A stretch of 11,276 nucleotides of DNA from Candidatus Hydrogenedentota bacterium (lineage in GTDB: Bacteria > Hydrogenedentota > Hydrogenedentia > Hydrogenedentales > SLHB01), in NCBI GenBank assembly GCA_022706165.1, contig JAKJDA010000056.1:1-11276 (forward strand), in the 5' to 3' direction. The position numbers and the translations under genes are program-made. Shown one piece after another: positions 1 through 8,700 of the stretch. The notes under the pieces were generated by a model, which saw only the letters and a list, made by a program, of their open reading frames with translations, was not told the DNA's origin and made no database searches. The stretch's first letter is position 1; the number at the start of each line of letters is the position of its first letter.

Positions 1-3000
1 AGACCTCCGTCACGGTGGTGTCGGCCGGAAGGTTCTCGATGTTTGTCGTGGAACGCGGCTGGTAATTCGGCCACACCACGTTGGACTGATAGGCAGTCTT
101 CAGGCCGCCCGTGTTGGTCGTCGCAAGGGTGTACACCGGATTGTCGAAGTTCGTGTAGTCAAGCGCGCTCTCGATCGAGAACAGCGACGTGCCGCCGATG
201 GTGATATCGTCGATGCGCAGACTCGGATCGATTGCGGTCGTCGGGAACGTCAGCCACATCGGAGACTGACTGGTGTTCAGGGCGATGCTAAGCTCCTCGA
301 ACGGATACGCGCTGCTGTACAGATGGATGTCGAAGTTCCACGCCTTGTACAGGGACGTTCCCGCTACGATGTTCTCCACGCCGAACAATTCCGGCGTCTG
401 GGAAGCGCGCGCCAAGCCGAACACCGGAACCGATGTCTTCACCGCGTTGCTCAAGATGTCCGCAGGCACCTCGAAGGTCGCCACCGGCGCGGACGGATCG
501 CTGTACAACTTGATGGCTTGGTTGAGGCCGTCCATGTTGTCGAAGAAGAACGACGTGGTGAACACGTCGCCCTGGGCGCCCGCGACCGACTGGGTCTTCT
601 GGTTCCACCGCACGTAGGTGAACGCGTTCCGGAGAGTGATCGTCTCATCCTGAGAGTTCTTCTCCCACGGATTCGTCACCTGCACGTCGACCGTGATCGC
701 GTCCGGGCTGGCGTTTGTCGTGCCTTCCAACGGCGGCACAATCACGTACAGATCGTTCGAGCCGTTGGGGAAGCCCGGCGCGAAGGCCGCCGGAACGCCA
801 TCAAAGTACACCTGGGCGCCCGGATATTGGAAGCCCGAGCCCACGATGTGGGCGACGACGCCGCCAAACAGCCAGGACTTCGTGGGAGACAGGGAATTCA
901 CCGTGAACGAACTCGTGTACAGGTAGCCGCCGTTGGCGCTGCTGTAGATCGAGTTCGCGCGGGAAATCGCGAAGTTGGCGGGGTCTTGCGTGTCTTCGAC
1001 GCGCACGTCCACCGCGCCCGGACGTTCGCCGGCCGGGGCCGCCACCGTCAACTGCGAACCGTACTGCGAGGCCGCAGCCTTCACGCCCGTCAACGTGGCT
1101 TCGTTCGCGCCGAAGAACACCTTCACGGGGATCGGCGGCGTGATCGGGCCGCTGCCTACGTTAAAGAAGCTCGACTGGCCGGCCGAGGTGGTCAGGACCT
1201 GCGGCACCGGCGTCACGTTGTTCACCATCCGCACTTCCGTGAACGTCAGGCCGGACGAAGCGCCGGCTCCGCCAACCACGTTGAAGCGCAAGGTGAACAG
1301 GGTGAACGGGTTGATTTGGACGTTCGTGCCGCCGACGCGTTGATCGTCCTTCGTGGTCATGGCAAGGCCATTTCCGCCAACGTCGGCAATCACGATCGAT
1401 ATCTGTCCCGGAGCGGGAGCCGCCGTGGCGACAGACTCGCTGTACCACGTGGCCAGATCGGGATTCGCGATAAAGTCCGGCCGGAGGTTGGGCCGCAGGA
1501 TGGGCTCCAACACCGTCGGATCGAAGTTGATCGTGAAGGTCATGCCGTTGGCGAACGCCGTCGCCGGCTGACCATCCAACTCAGGGCCGACAAACAGCTT
1601 GACGGGAATCTGTATTTCGACGCCGGTCTGGGCGAAGAAAGTCGTCGCCGCCGAGTCGCCGAAGCGCAAGACGTTGCCGGAAGGAATGTCGCCCAGCGCC
1701 ACGCCCGCAGGGAAGCCCGAGCCGTTGATCTGGACGCTGTTGCCGCCGCCCAGCGGTCCCACGGGCGGGTAGATGCTGGAGATCGTCATCGCCGATTCCG
1801 CAGCGCTCGCGAAGGAGAAGTCCAGCACGTTCGAGGACAACTGGAACAGATTGCCGAATTTGGGCCCGAAATTGAGGTTCTTCGGCTGGTTGGACGGAAT
1901 GAACGTGGCGGCGTACAGCTTGTAGTCACCGGTCGCATGCACCGGCGTCAACACGTTCAGATTCATGTCGTCCAAGAAATCGACGTTCGCCGCAGGAACG
2001 TCCGTTCCCGGGTTCACGTCGCCGATCGACGTCTGCGACTCGTTGGCGGTGAAGTACACCAGGTTCTGACCGCGAACCTTGAACTCCGTGTTGGGATCGA
2101 CGAAGTACAAGCCGCGCACGCGCGTCGTGTAGCCGCCGTCATCAAAAACGCGTGTCGGGAACGCGCTCGTCAATTGCGGCGCACTGGGCAAGTACGTGAA
2201 CGCGTTGCCCATCGATCCCTCGTAGTTCTTGTCCGTAACCACCGTGATGCCGGCCTGGCCCAGCGAATGGGCCGTCGTCGTGCCGGTGAAGGAGGTCGAA
2301 TCAACGACCGAGGTATTCAGAATCACGGAACCGTCCAGATGGGCCGACAACGAAGCCGAGAAGCCTTTGCCGGTGACCGTGATCGGCGTGCCGCCGGACT
2401 CGGGGCCGGAATCGGGCGTCACTGCCGTAATGGACGGGCCCACGTACGTGAACGCGTTGGGAAGAACGTCGAACGAGTTCGCCTCGGGGGACGACGGACT
2501 CGTGATGTCCACGCGCACGTGATAGGTCGCCGCGGAAGCCGGATTCGCCAGTTTCGTCGCTGCGGGCGGAACGGTGAACAGATAATCGCCCGGGGCGGCT
2601 TTGATGGTTCCGACGGTCGTCCCGTCAATCGTGACGGCGACCACCGCGTCGCCGGGGAGATTGTTCAGGAAGACATCCACTTCCTTGCCGCCGATCGAGT
2701 AGTCGGAGGAATCGGACAGGCCCGTCGCCTGCACGTTGTTCGGGGTCAGGAAGGGAGCCACCATCGTGGAAGAAGTCAGCGCGGCGGTCATCACGCCGTT
2801 GCCGACGGTCGTTCCGTTCGACGTCGCCACCCATTCGGCGCCCAACGCCGCCTGGGCCTGGGCGCCCGTCGACGGCGCGTTAACGACCTGCACCGGATAG
2901 CTCAGGAAGCGCGCATTGTCGCCCGCATTCACGGCGACGCCGTTGGCTTCGATGGTCAACGGCTTGAGCGCCAAGCGGGCGCTGTCGATTGCCGTGTAGG

Positions 3001-4156
3001 CCGACGCGCCGGAGGGCTTGACGAGCACGCTCACGACGCCGTACACCCCGTTGGGAGCCAGCGTGCGCATGGGGCTCGGGACTTTGGCCGCTTCCACGGC
3101 GCCCAGCAAGGTCTCCACGTCGTCGGCGACTTCAAGCACGAGCACTGCGCGCTCGTTCGCGCCGATAAGGCCGGCCGGAGCCGTCACCGAGAAGACGCGG
3201 CTCTGTTGCGCCGGGTCCTGGTAGGTAAGCGTGGTCTGAGCATTGCCCAGAGGCTCGACGGCCTTGATGGCCGGCGTATCCAAGCTGGTCACCAGGACGG
3301 TGCGAACGCCGCCGCCGGGAACTTCGATGCTGGCCACCCACAGGTCGCCCGGCTGCAGGTTGGGAAGCGTAAAGGGAGCGTCGGGAAGGCCGTTTCCGTC
3401 CGCGTCGGCATCCAGCTGGGTCACCGAGAAGGTGGACGTGGCGTGGAAAGGCTGATCGCTCAAGTAACTGCCGGAAGCAGCCGTAATCGTCTCCGTGGTG
3501 ATGGAGGCGATGTCCGCAAGCGTCACCGAGAACGGCGCGGCATTCGCGGTTCCGATAGCGCTCGAATCCGAACGCGTGAAAATCACGGGCTTGGTGTCGA
3601 GCGGACTGTTGCTGACCGCCACGACGGGCAGCGGAACATTGACGGAATCCGTCTGCACGTACAGGCGCGACAAGTCTGCAGGCTGGATGATTTGAAGCGA
3701 GGTCGCCGTGGGATACGACGCCTTGGCCGCTTTGAGTTCGTAGAACGTCAAAGCGACTTTGTCGAGCAGGCCGTCCGCGGTCGTCACGAACAAGTCCGCC
3801 GAACCCGGCGCCAACGCCGTCACCGTCGCCACCCGATCGCCGGGGGCCGAACTCAATACGCCGTTGCCGTCAGAGCCAAGCGACCACATCACTCCGCCGG
3901 TCGTGAGCAATTGAGTGGCCACTCCTCCCTCGAGGCCCAGAGCGCTAAAACTCTGCTCCCCGCCTACCGGAATTGCATAACTCTCGCCGACCGGCGTAGC
4001 GTTGTCCACGCTCACCGCGACTGCGCTCACGCCCGATGCCGCCTTGGCATCCAGGATGCTGTCCCGCCCCTGCGACGGCGCCAAGCCGACCGCAAACGCG
4101 AAGATCATCATCAGACTTACGAGCGACGCCAGAATGACTTTCTTCCTGCTCCCCAT
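1..4156 (-). CDS. Large secreted IPT/TIG multi-domain surface protein with cohesin-like segment (3' end outside window)
   Basis: The reverse strand is open from an ATG at 4156 to base 1, at least 1385 codons with no stop. GAGGAG lies about 8 bases before the ATG. Residues 1-30 look like a signal peptide: basic MGSRKK, a hydrophobic core at 7-26, then small residues. Domains I read: bacterial Ig-like (Big_2 type) about 43-138; a DADADGNGLPD Ca-binding-like loop at 249-259; IPT/TIG at 574-656 (PDSGPESGGTPITVTGKGF); a second IPT start at 790 (PPVGPLGGGNSVQINGSGF); a cohesin-like segment 846-1001; an IPT-like half at about 1002-1060; IPT/TIG at 1083-1182. Several domains end in the typical NAFTYV/L. 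IPT domains are Ig-like folds of extracellular proteins, so a surface, adhesion or matrix role is inferred; the ligand is unknown. No sorting signal is visible because the C-terminus is missing. It is transcribed divergently from the kinase gene. Confidence 0.9.
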   Translation of the reverse strand, partial: MGSRKKVILASLVSLMMIFAFAVGLAPSQGRDSILDAKAASGVSAVAVSVDNATPVGESYAIPVGGEQSFSALGLEGGVATQLLTTGGVMWSLGSDGNGVLSSAPGDRVATVTALAPGSADLFVTTADGLLDKVALTFYELKAAKASYPTATSLQIIQPADLSRLYVQTDSVNVPLPVVAVSNSPLDTKPVIFTRSDSSAIGTANAAPFSVTLADIASITTETITAASGSYLSDQPFHATSTFSVTQLDADADGNGLPDAPFTLPNLQPGDLWVASIEVPGGGVRTVLVTSLDTPAIKAVEPLGNAQTTLTYQDPAQQSRVFSVTAPAGLIGANERAVLVLEVADDVETLLGAVEAAKVPSPMRTLAPNGVYGVVSVLVKPSGASAYTAIDSARLALKPLTIEANGVAVNAGDNARFLSYPVQVVNAPSTGAQAQAALGAEWVATSNGTTVGNGVMTAALTSSTMVAPFLTPNNVQATGLSDSSDYSIGGKEVDVFLNNLPGDAVVAVTIDGTTVGTIKAAPGDYLFTVPPAATKLANPASAATYHVRVDITSPSSPEANSFDVLPNAFTYVGPSITAVTPDSGPESGGTPITVTGKGFSASLSAHLDGSVILNTSVVDSTSFTGTTTAHSLGQAGITVVTDKNYEGSMGNAFTYLPSAPQLTSAFPTRVFDDGGYTTRVRGLYFVDPNTEFKVRGQNLVYFTANESQTSIGDVNPGTDVPAANVDFLDDMNLNVLTPVHATGDYKLYAATFIPSNQPKNLNFGPKFGNLFQLSSNVLDFSFASAAESAMTISSIYPPVGPLGGGNSVQINGSGFPAGVALGDIPSGNVLRFGDSAATTFFAQTGVEIQIPVKLFVGPELDGQPATAFANGMTFTINFDPTVLEPILRPNLRPDFIANPDLATWYSESVATAAPAPGQISIVIADVGGNGLAMTTKDDQRVGGTNVQINPFTLFTLRFNVVGGAGASSGLTFTEVRMVNNVTPVPQVLTTSAGQSSFFNVGSGPITPPIPVKVFFGANEATLTGVKAAASQYGSQLTVAAPAGERPGAVDVRVEDTQDPANFAISRANSIYSSANGGYLYTSSFTVNSLSPTKSWLFGGVVAHIVGSGFQYPGAQVYFDGVPAAFAPGFPNGSNDLYVIVPPLEGTTNASPDAITVDVQVTNPWEKNSQDETITLRNAFTYVRWNQKTQSVAGAQGDVFTTSFFFDNMDGLNQAIKLYSDPSAPVATFEVPADILSNAVKTSVPVFGLARASQTPELFGVENIVAGTSLYKAWNFDIHLYSSAYPFEELSIALNTSQSPMWLTFPTTAIDPSLRIDDITIGGTSLFSIESALDYTNFDNPVYTLATTNTGGLKTAYQSNVVWPNYQPRSTTNIENLPADTTVTEV

Positions 4157-4335
4157 GCTTTATTCTCCTCTGCTTCTGCTTTTCTCCCCGAGGCAACATT
4201 CCACCCACGGTGACATGTAGACCCGGAGTTAAACACACTACCGGCGCACAAGCCGCCCATTACACACTAGATTGCACATGACCCCTGATGAAAAAACAAA
4301 CCCGCTCTTCCCTTTCGCTGCCGTTGCAGGTCTTC

Positions 4336-4364
4336 ATTGTAGGGCGCCAATCCGCAAAAAGCAA
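4336..4364 (-). promoter_or_regulatory. Second, weaker promoter candidate for the surface-protein gene
   Basis: On the minus strand TTGCTT (4364-4359) is followed after 17 bases by TACAAT (4341-4336). The -10 matches consensus at five of six positions, the -35 only at the TTG. It lies in tandem about 70 bases downstream of the perfect promoter and would give a leader of about 170 bases. It could also be chance. Confidence 0.4.
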
Positions 4365-4405
4365 CTGATCCAGACGCCTAGTTCTCTCACGACAACGCGG
4401 GTGTG

Positions 4406-4434
4406 ATTATAGGCTCAAAACCGACATCTGTCAA
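4406..4434 (-). promoter_or_regulatory. Perfect consensus sigma70-type promoter for the surface-protein gene
   Basis: Read on the minus strand, TTGACA occupies 4434-4429 and TATAAT occupies 4411-4406, with a spacer of exactly 17 bases. Both hexamers match the housekeeping consensus at all six positions, which is rare by chance in GC-rich DNA. The start of transcription would fall near 4399, about 240 bases before the ATG at 4156. That the promoter is active is inferred. Confidence 0.8.
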
Positions 4435-4441
4435 CTGTTTT

Positions 4442-4456
4442 GTGGCGCGGCGCCAC
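4442..4456. promoter_or_regulatory. Perfect 15-bp palindrome, candidate operator
   Basis: GTGGCGC-G-GCGCCAC has seven-base arms that are exact reverse complements around one central base. It sits seven bases upstream of the -35 box of the strong minus-strand promoter, where an activator or repressor dimer could bind. No T-run follows on either strand, so a terminator is unlikely. Which protein binds, if any, cannot be told. Confidence 0.45.
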
Positions 4457-4532
4457 GCAGCCCGCGTCGCGACCGCCCCTCCCGGCGTCTGCGCTCCCCG
4501 TTTCCGCCGTGAATCCGACGCCCACGATGCGG

Positions 4533-4538
4533 TAAAAT
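4533..4538 (+). promoter_or_regulatory. TAAAAT -10-like box, possible leaderless start of the kinase gene
   Basis: TAAAAT lies ten bases before the kinase ATG at 4549, and the bases between (TTCCTCCCGC) contain no Shine-Dalgarno sequence. A -10 box at this distance would place the transcription start at or within a few bases of the ATG, as in leaderless mRNAs. No good -35 box is seen at 17-18 bases (the nearest is GAATCC). Confidence 0.4.
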
Positions 4539-4548
4539 TCCTCCCGCT

Positions 4549-6216
<1,668 letters not shown>

Positions 6217-6241
6217 GAATGGCCCCGCCGTTTCGCGAGGC

Positions 6242-6271
6242 TTGACCGGAAGCGGGCCCTGCAAGGATACT
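6242..6271 (+). promoter_or_regulatory. Promoter candidate for the ruvX-mltG operon
   Basis: TTGACC (6242-6247) and GATACT (6266-6271) are separated by 18 bases. The -35 matches consensus at five of six positions and the -10 at four. It lies in the 90-bp gap after the kinase stop and would give a leader of about 30 bases before the ruvX GTG. It suggests the operon can be expressed apart from the kinase gene. Confidence 0.45.
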
Positions 6272-6306
6272 GACGTTTTCCGGAAATCCGAGAAAGGGAA
6301 ATATCC

Positions 6307-6753
6307 GTGGAATTCGAAGGAAGGGTGCTAGGACTGGATGTAGGCGATGTCCGGATCGGCGTCGCGGTCAGCGACCCCATGGGCATCATCGCGCAACCGT
6401 TGACCGTGATCGCCCGGACCGCTCCGGAAAAGGACATCGAGGCCATCGCGGCCATCGCGACGGAACGCGAGACGCGCACCATCGTCGTCGGCCTGCCTCT
6501 CAATCAACATGGCCAGCCGGGGCCGCAAGCCGAAAAAACGCTTCTCTTCGTCGAGGCCCTGCGCCACGCCGTCGCCGGCGAAATCGTCACCGTGGACGAA
6601 CGCTTCACGACGGCCTTCGCGCAACGCGCCCTGGTCCAAGCCGATGTGAGCCGGAAAGGCCGCAAGAAGGTCATCGATAAACTCGCCGCCCAGCAGATCC
6701 TCCAGACGTACCTGGACCGCCGGGCGCGTTTGCGAAAGGAAGCGCAGGAATGA
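6307..6753 (+). CDS. ruvX: Putative pre-16S rRNA nuclease / Holliday junction resolvase, YqgF family
   Basis: A 148-residue protein of normal size for the YqgF/RuvX family, which has an RNase H-like fold and acts in 16S rRNA 5'-end maturation and/or Holliday junction cleavage. The family signature LGLDVGDVRIGVAVSDP (residues 8-24) is present. The acidic residues expected at the metal site are visible: D11, D97-E98 in VDERFTT, and D124 in KKVIDKLAAQQIL. The VVGLP strand typical of the family is also present. The start is a GTG, chosen because AAGGGA lies seven bases upstream and the signature begins right after it. Its stop overlaps the mltG start as ATGA, implying translational coupling. A ruvX-mltG pairing is found in many bacteria. 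Confidence 0.93.
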   Translation: MEFEGRVLGLDVGDVRIGVAVSDPMGIIAQPLTVIARTAPEKDIEAIAAIATERETRTIVVGLPLNQHGQPGPQAEKTLLFVEALRHAVAGEIVTVDERFTTAFAQRALVQADVSRKGRKKVIDKLAAQQILQTYLDRRARLRKEAQE

Positions 6754-7889
6754 CAGACCCCGTTGCGCCTGCTCCCGCTCCTGTCCGACAATCGTGGCTG
6801 CGTCGCGCGGCGACCGTGGCCGTGTGGGGGGGAGTCGCGTTGATCATCGCGGGGGGGGGGATTGCGCTTGCGGGATACATCGCGTATGAGCGCGTGACGG
6901 GCAAGGGCGCGTCGGCGCCGGGACCTGCGGTGCGGGTGACGGTGCCCGAGGGCGCCTCGGGCAAGGACATCGGCGCGTTGCTGCGGGAACAGGGATTGGT
7001 GGACCACGAGTTCCTGTTCCGATTGGCGATCCGGCTGGACACGGTCCGCCGTCCGATACAAGCGGGGCTTTACGCCATTCCTTCGGGCCTGTCTCCGTCG
7101 GAAATTTTGCGCCTGCTCCAGAATGGGCCCAACGCGCGCCGGACGCCGGAGGAAATCCCGGCGGAATTGAAAGTCTCGGCTCCGGAGGGGCTCTCGATCG
7201 CGCAGATGTCGAACCTGTTCCCGAACCCGGATGCGTTCGTGGCGGCGACCCGCGACGCGACGCTGATCGCGCGGCTCGGCATTGCGGCGGATTCGCTCGA
7301 AGGTTTTTTGATGCCGAACACGTACTATTTCGACAAGCCGCCGACGGAGCGCGAAGTGGTCGAGCGCATGACGCTTCAATTCCAGAAAACATACGCGCAG
7401 GTGCAGGCGGAAATTCCGGGCGCCGCAGACAAAGACCTGTTCGAGACGGTGATCGTGGCGTCGCTCGTCGAGGAAGAGGCCAAGGTGGACGAGGAACGTC
7501 CGCTGATCGCCGCGGTGATCTACAACCGGTTGGCGCGCAACATGCCGCTGGGCATCGACGCGACCTTGCAGTATGCCTTGGGCAAGTACGGACAGCGCAT
7601 GCTCGATAGCGACAAAGAGATCGATTCCCCGTATAATACCTACAAGCATGCGGGGTTGCCTCCGGGACCGATCTCGAACCCGGGAACGGCTTCGTTGCGG
7701 GCTGCATTGCGTCCCGCAGAGGTGAAGCACTTGTACTTCGTATCGAACGCCGACGGCAGAACCCACGCTTTCAGCGCAACCCTCGAGGAACACACGCGCG
7801 CCGTGGCGCGTTTCCGCAAAGAAATAGCGGCACAGCGCCGCGAACAAAAAAATAAGGAGCGATCACGCGATGCCCAGGCGACCCCATGA
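6750..7889 (+). CDS. mltG: Endolytic murein transglycosylase MltG (YceG-like)
   Basis: This 379-residue protein matches MltG/YceG, an inner-membrane lytic transglycosylase that cuts nascent glycan strands and sets their length. A Pro-rich cytoplasmic start (2-15) precedes one transmembrane helix (about 20-45). A LysM-like segment follows (VTVPEGASGKDIGALLREQG), then the AGLYAIPSG motif, and the catalytic-domain signature at 234-244 (VIVASLVEEEA) followed by ERPLIAAVIYNRL and LGIDATLQYALG. The signature glutamates (241-243) include the position of the catalytic Glu in MltG. AAAGGA lies nine bases before the ATG, which overlaps the ruvX stop. Codons 34-37 form a run of ten G (6851-6860) inside the membrane helix; a shift there would remove the enzyme domain. 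The C-terminus is charged and overlaps the next gene by 20 bases. Confidence 0.93.
   Translation: MTDPVAPAPAPVRQSWLRRAATVAVWGGVALIIAGGGIALAGYIAYERVTGKGASAPGPAVRVTVPEGASGKDIGALLREQGLVDHEFLFRLAIRLDTVRRPIQAGLYAIPSGLSPSEILRLLQNGPNARRTPEEIPAELKVSAPEGLSIAQMSNLFPNPDAFVAATRDATLIARLGIAADSLEGFLMPNTYYFDKPPTEREVVERMTLQFQKTYAQVQAEIPGAADKDLFETVIVASLVEEEAKVDEERPLIAAVIYNRLARNMPLGIDATLQYALGKYGQRMLDSDKEIDSPYNTYKHAGLPPGPISNPGTASLRAALRPAEVKHLYFVSNADGRTHAFSATLEEHTRAVARFRKEIAAQRREQKNKERSRDAQATP
6851..6860 (+). repeat. G10 homopolymer inside mltG
   Basis: Ten consecutive G form the last base of codon A34 and codons G35-G37 of mltG, in the membrane helix. A G7 run lies 18 bases upstream (6826-6832). The frame is intact at the length given here. 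Poly-G runs of this length are prone to slippage in replication and to sequencing error. Confidence 0.95.
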
Positions 7890-8679
7890 CCCCGCGCCAG
7901 CGTCCATGATCCCGCGCCAACGCGTCCTGGCGGCGGTCAACGAGCGCCCCGAGGAAGAGATCGCGGCAGCGATTGAATACGGAATGGGTGCGGAAGTGCA
8001 GGCGTTCGCCATGCCGCACGTGCTCACCGGCGATTACCGGCCGTTGCTCCAGCGCGTCGCCACGCTCATGGATTCCGTAACGGGCCCGAAAGGAGCGCAC
8101 GGGCCGTTCATCGACACCATTCACTGCAGTCCCGATCCGGAAGTCCGGGCGCTCGCCAAACGGCGCTACCTGGAAGCCTTCGACATCGCCCAAACGCTGG
8201 GCGCCGCCTATGTCATTTTTCACAGCCAATACAACGAGATGATAAAAATCCCGACTTACCCGGACATCTATCACAATTGCAGCATGGCGTTCTGGCCGGA
8301 CATCGTGAACGAAGCCGAACGGCGCGGCCTGTGTATCTTGATGGAAAACATGTTCGACGCCGATCCGCGCCCCATGCGCCGCGTCGCCGAAGCGTTGCGT
8401 TCGCCGCGTTTCGGGTTTTGCCTGGACATCGCGCACGTAGCCCTGCATTCGGCGCGCCCCATTGGCGAGTGGATTGACGTCCTGGGCGAATGCCTGCGGC
8501 ATGTGCACCTGAACGACAGCCGGGGAGCGTTTGATGACCATTTGGGACTGGGGCAGGGAACGCTTGATATCAAAGGGGCCATCGGCCAACTCGCGGCCAC
8601 GGGGCTCCCGCTGACGTTCACCCTCGAAACAAACGATCATCCCCGTCTGAGCCTGGCCTTTCTCGGCCTGGAACCCTAA
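7870..8679 (+). CDS. Sugar phosphate isomerase/epimerase-like TIM-barrel protein (xylose isomerase-like, AP endonuclease 2 fold)
   Basis: A 269-residue protein of the xylose isomerase-like TIM-barrel superfamily, whose members isomerise or epimerise sugars or cut abasic DNA using divalent metals. Likely metal and substrate residues stand at the expected strand ends: E159 in LMENMFD, D186 and H189 in CLDIAHV, H211/H213 in LRHVHLNDS, D222 and H224 in DDHLGLGQG, and E253 in TLETND. The HLGLGQG loop is typical of the family. AAGGAG ten bases before the ATG supports this start; a second ATG at codon 12 is possible. The first 20 bases overlap the end of mltG, so it is probably the last gene of the ruvX-mltG operon. 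The exact substrate cannot be told; endonuclease IV activity is less likely but not excluded. Confidence 0.82.
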   Translation: MPRRPHDPAPASMIPRQRVLAAVNERPEEEIAAAIEYGMGAEVQAFAMPHVLTGDYRPLLQRVATLMDSVTGPKGAHGPFIDTIHCSPDPEVRALAKRRYLEAFDIAQTLGAAYVIFHSQYNEMIKIPTYPDIYHNCSMAFWPDIVNEAERRGLCILMENMFDADPRPMRRVAEALRSPRFGFCLDIAHVALHSARPIGEWIDVLGECLRHVHLNDSRGAFDDHLGLGQGTLDIKGAIGQLAATGLPLTFTLETNDHPRLSLAFLGLEP

Positions 8680-8700
8680 GCGCTTTCCTCGCCCGGAGGT

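Larger units (their letters stand above)
4157..4548. other. Divergent intergenic regulatory region
   Basis: This 392-bp gap separates the divergent starts of the surface-protein gene (minus) and the kinase gene (plus). It holds two minus-strand promoter candidates, one palindrome and a plus-strand -10-like box, annotated separately. Transcription from the strong promoter would give the surface-protein mRNA an untranslated leader of roughly 240 bases, long enough for leader control. I saw no recognisable riboswitch in it. I see no convincing small gene. Confidence 0.7.

Noticed and set aside
323..4213. A plus-strand open frame of 1296 codons opposite the surface-protein gene
   Set aside because: Its product is extremely rich in Arg, His, Gly and Ala with no recognisable domain, while the minus strand encodes a coherent signal peptide and IPT domains across the same bases. 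It is open only because of GC-rich codon bias on the other strand.
4442..4456. The palindrome as a Rho-independent terminator
   Set aside because: Neither strand has a T-run after the stem, and the stem is short with a one-base centre; an operator is more likely.
6504..7847. A minus-strand open frame of 447 codons opposite mltG
   Set aside because: The Arg-rich product has no motifs, and the plus strand carries clear ruvX and mltG signatures.
7771..8640. A minus-strand open frame of 289 codons opposite the TIM-barrel gene
   Set aside because: No motifs were seen; the plus strand shows the TIM-barrel metal ligands and a good ribosome binding site.
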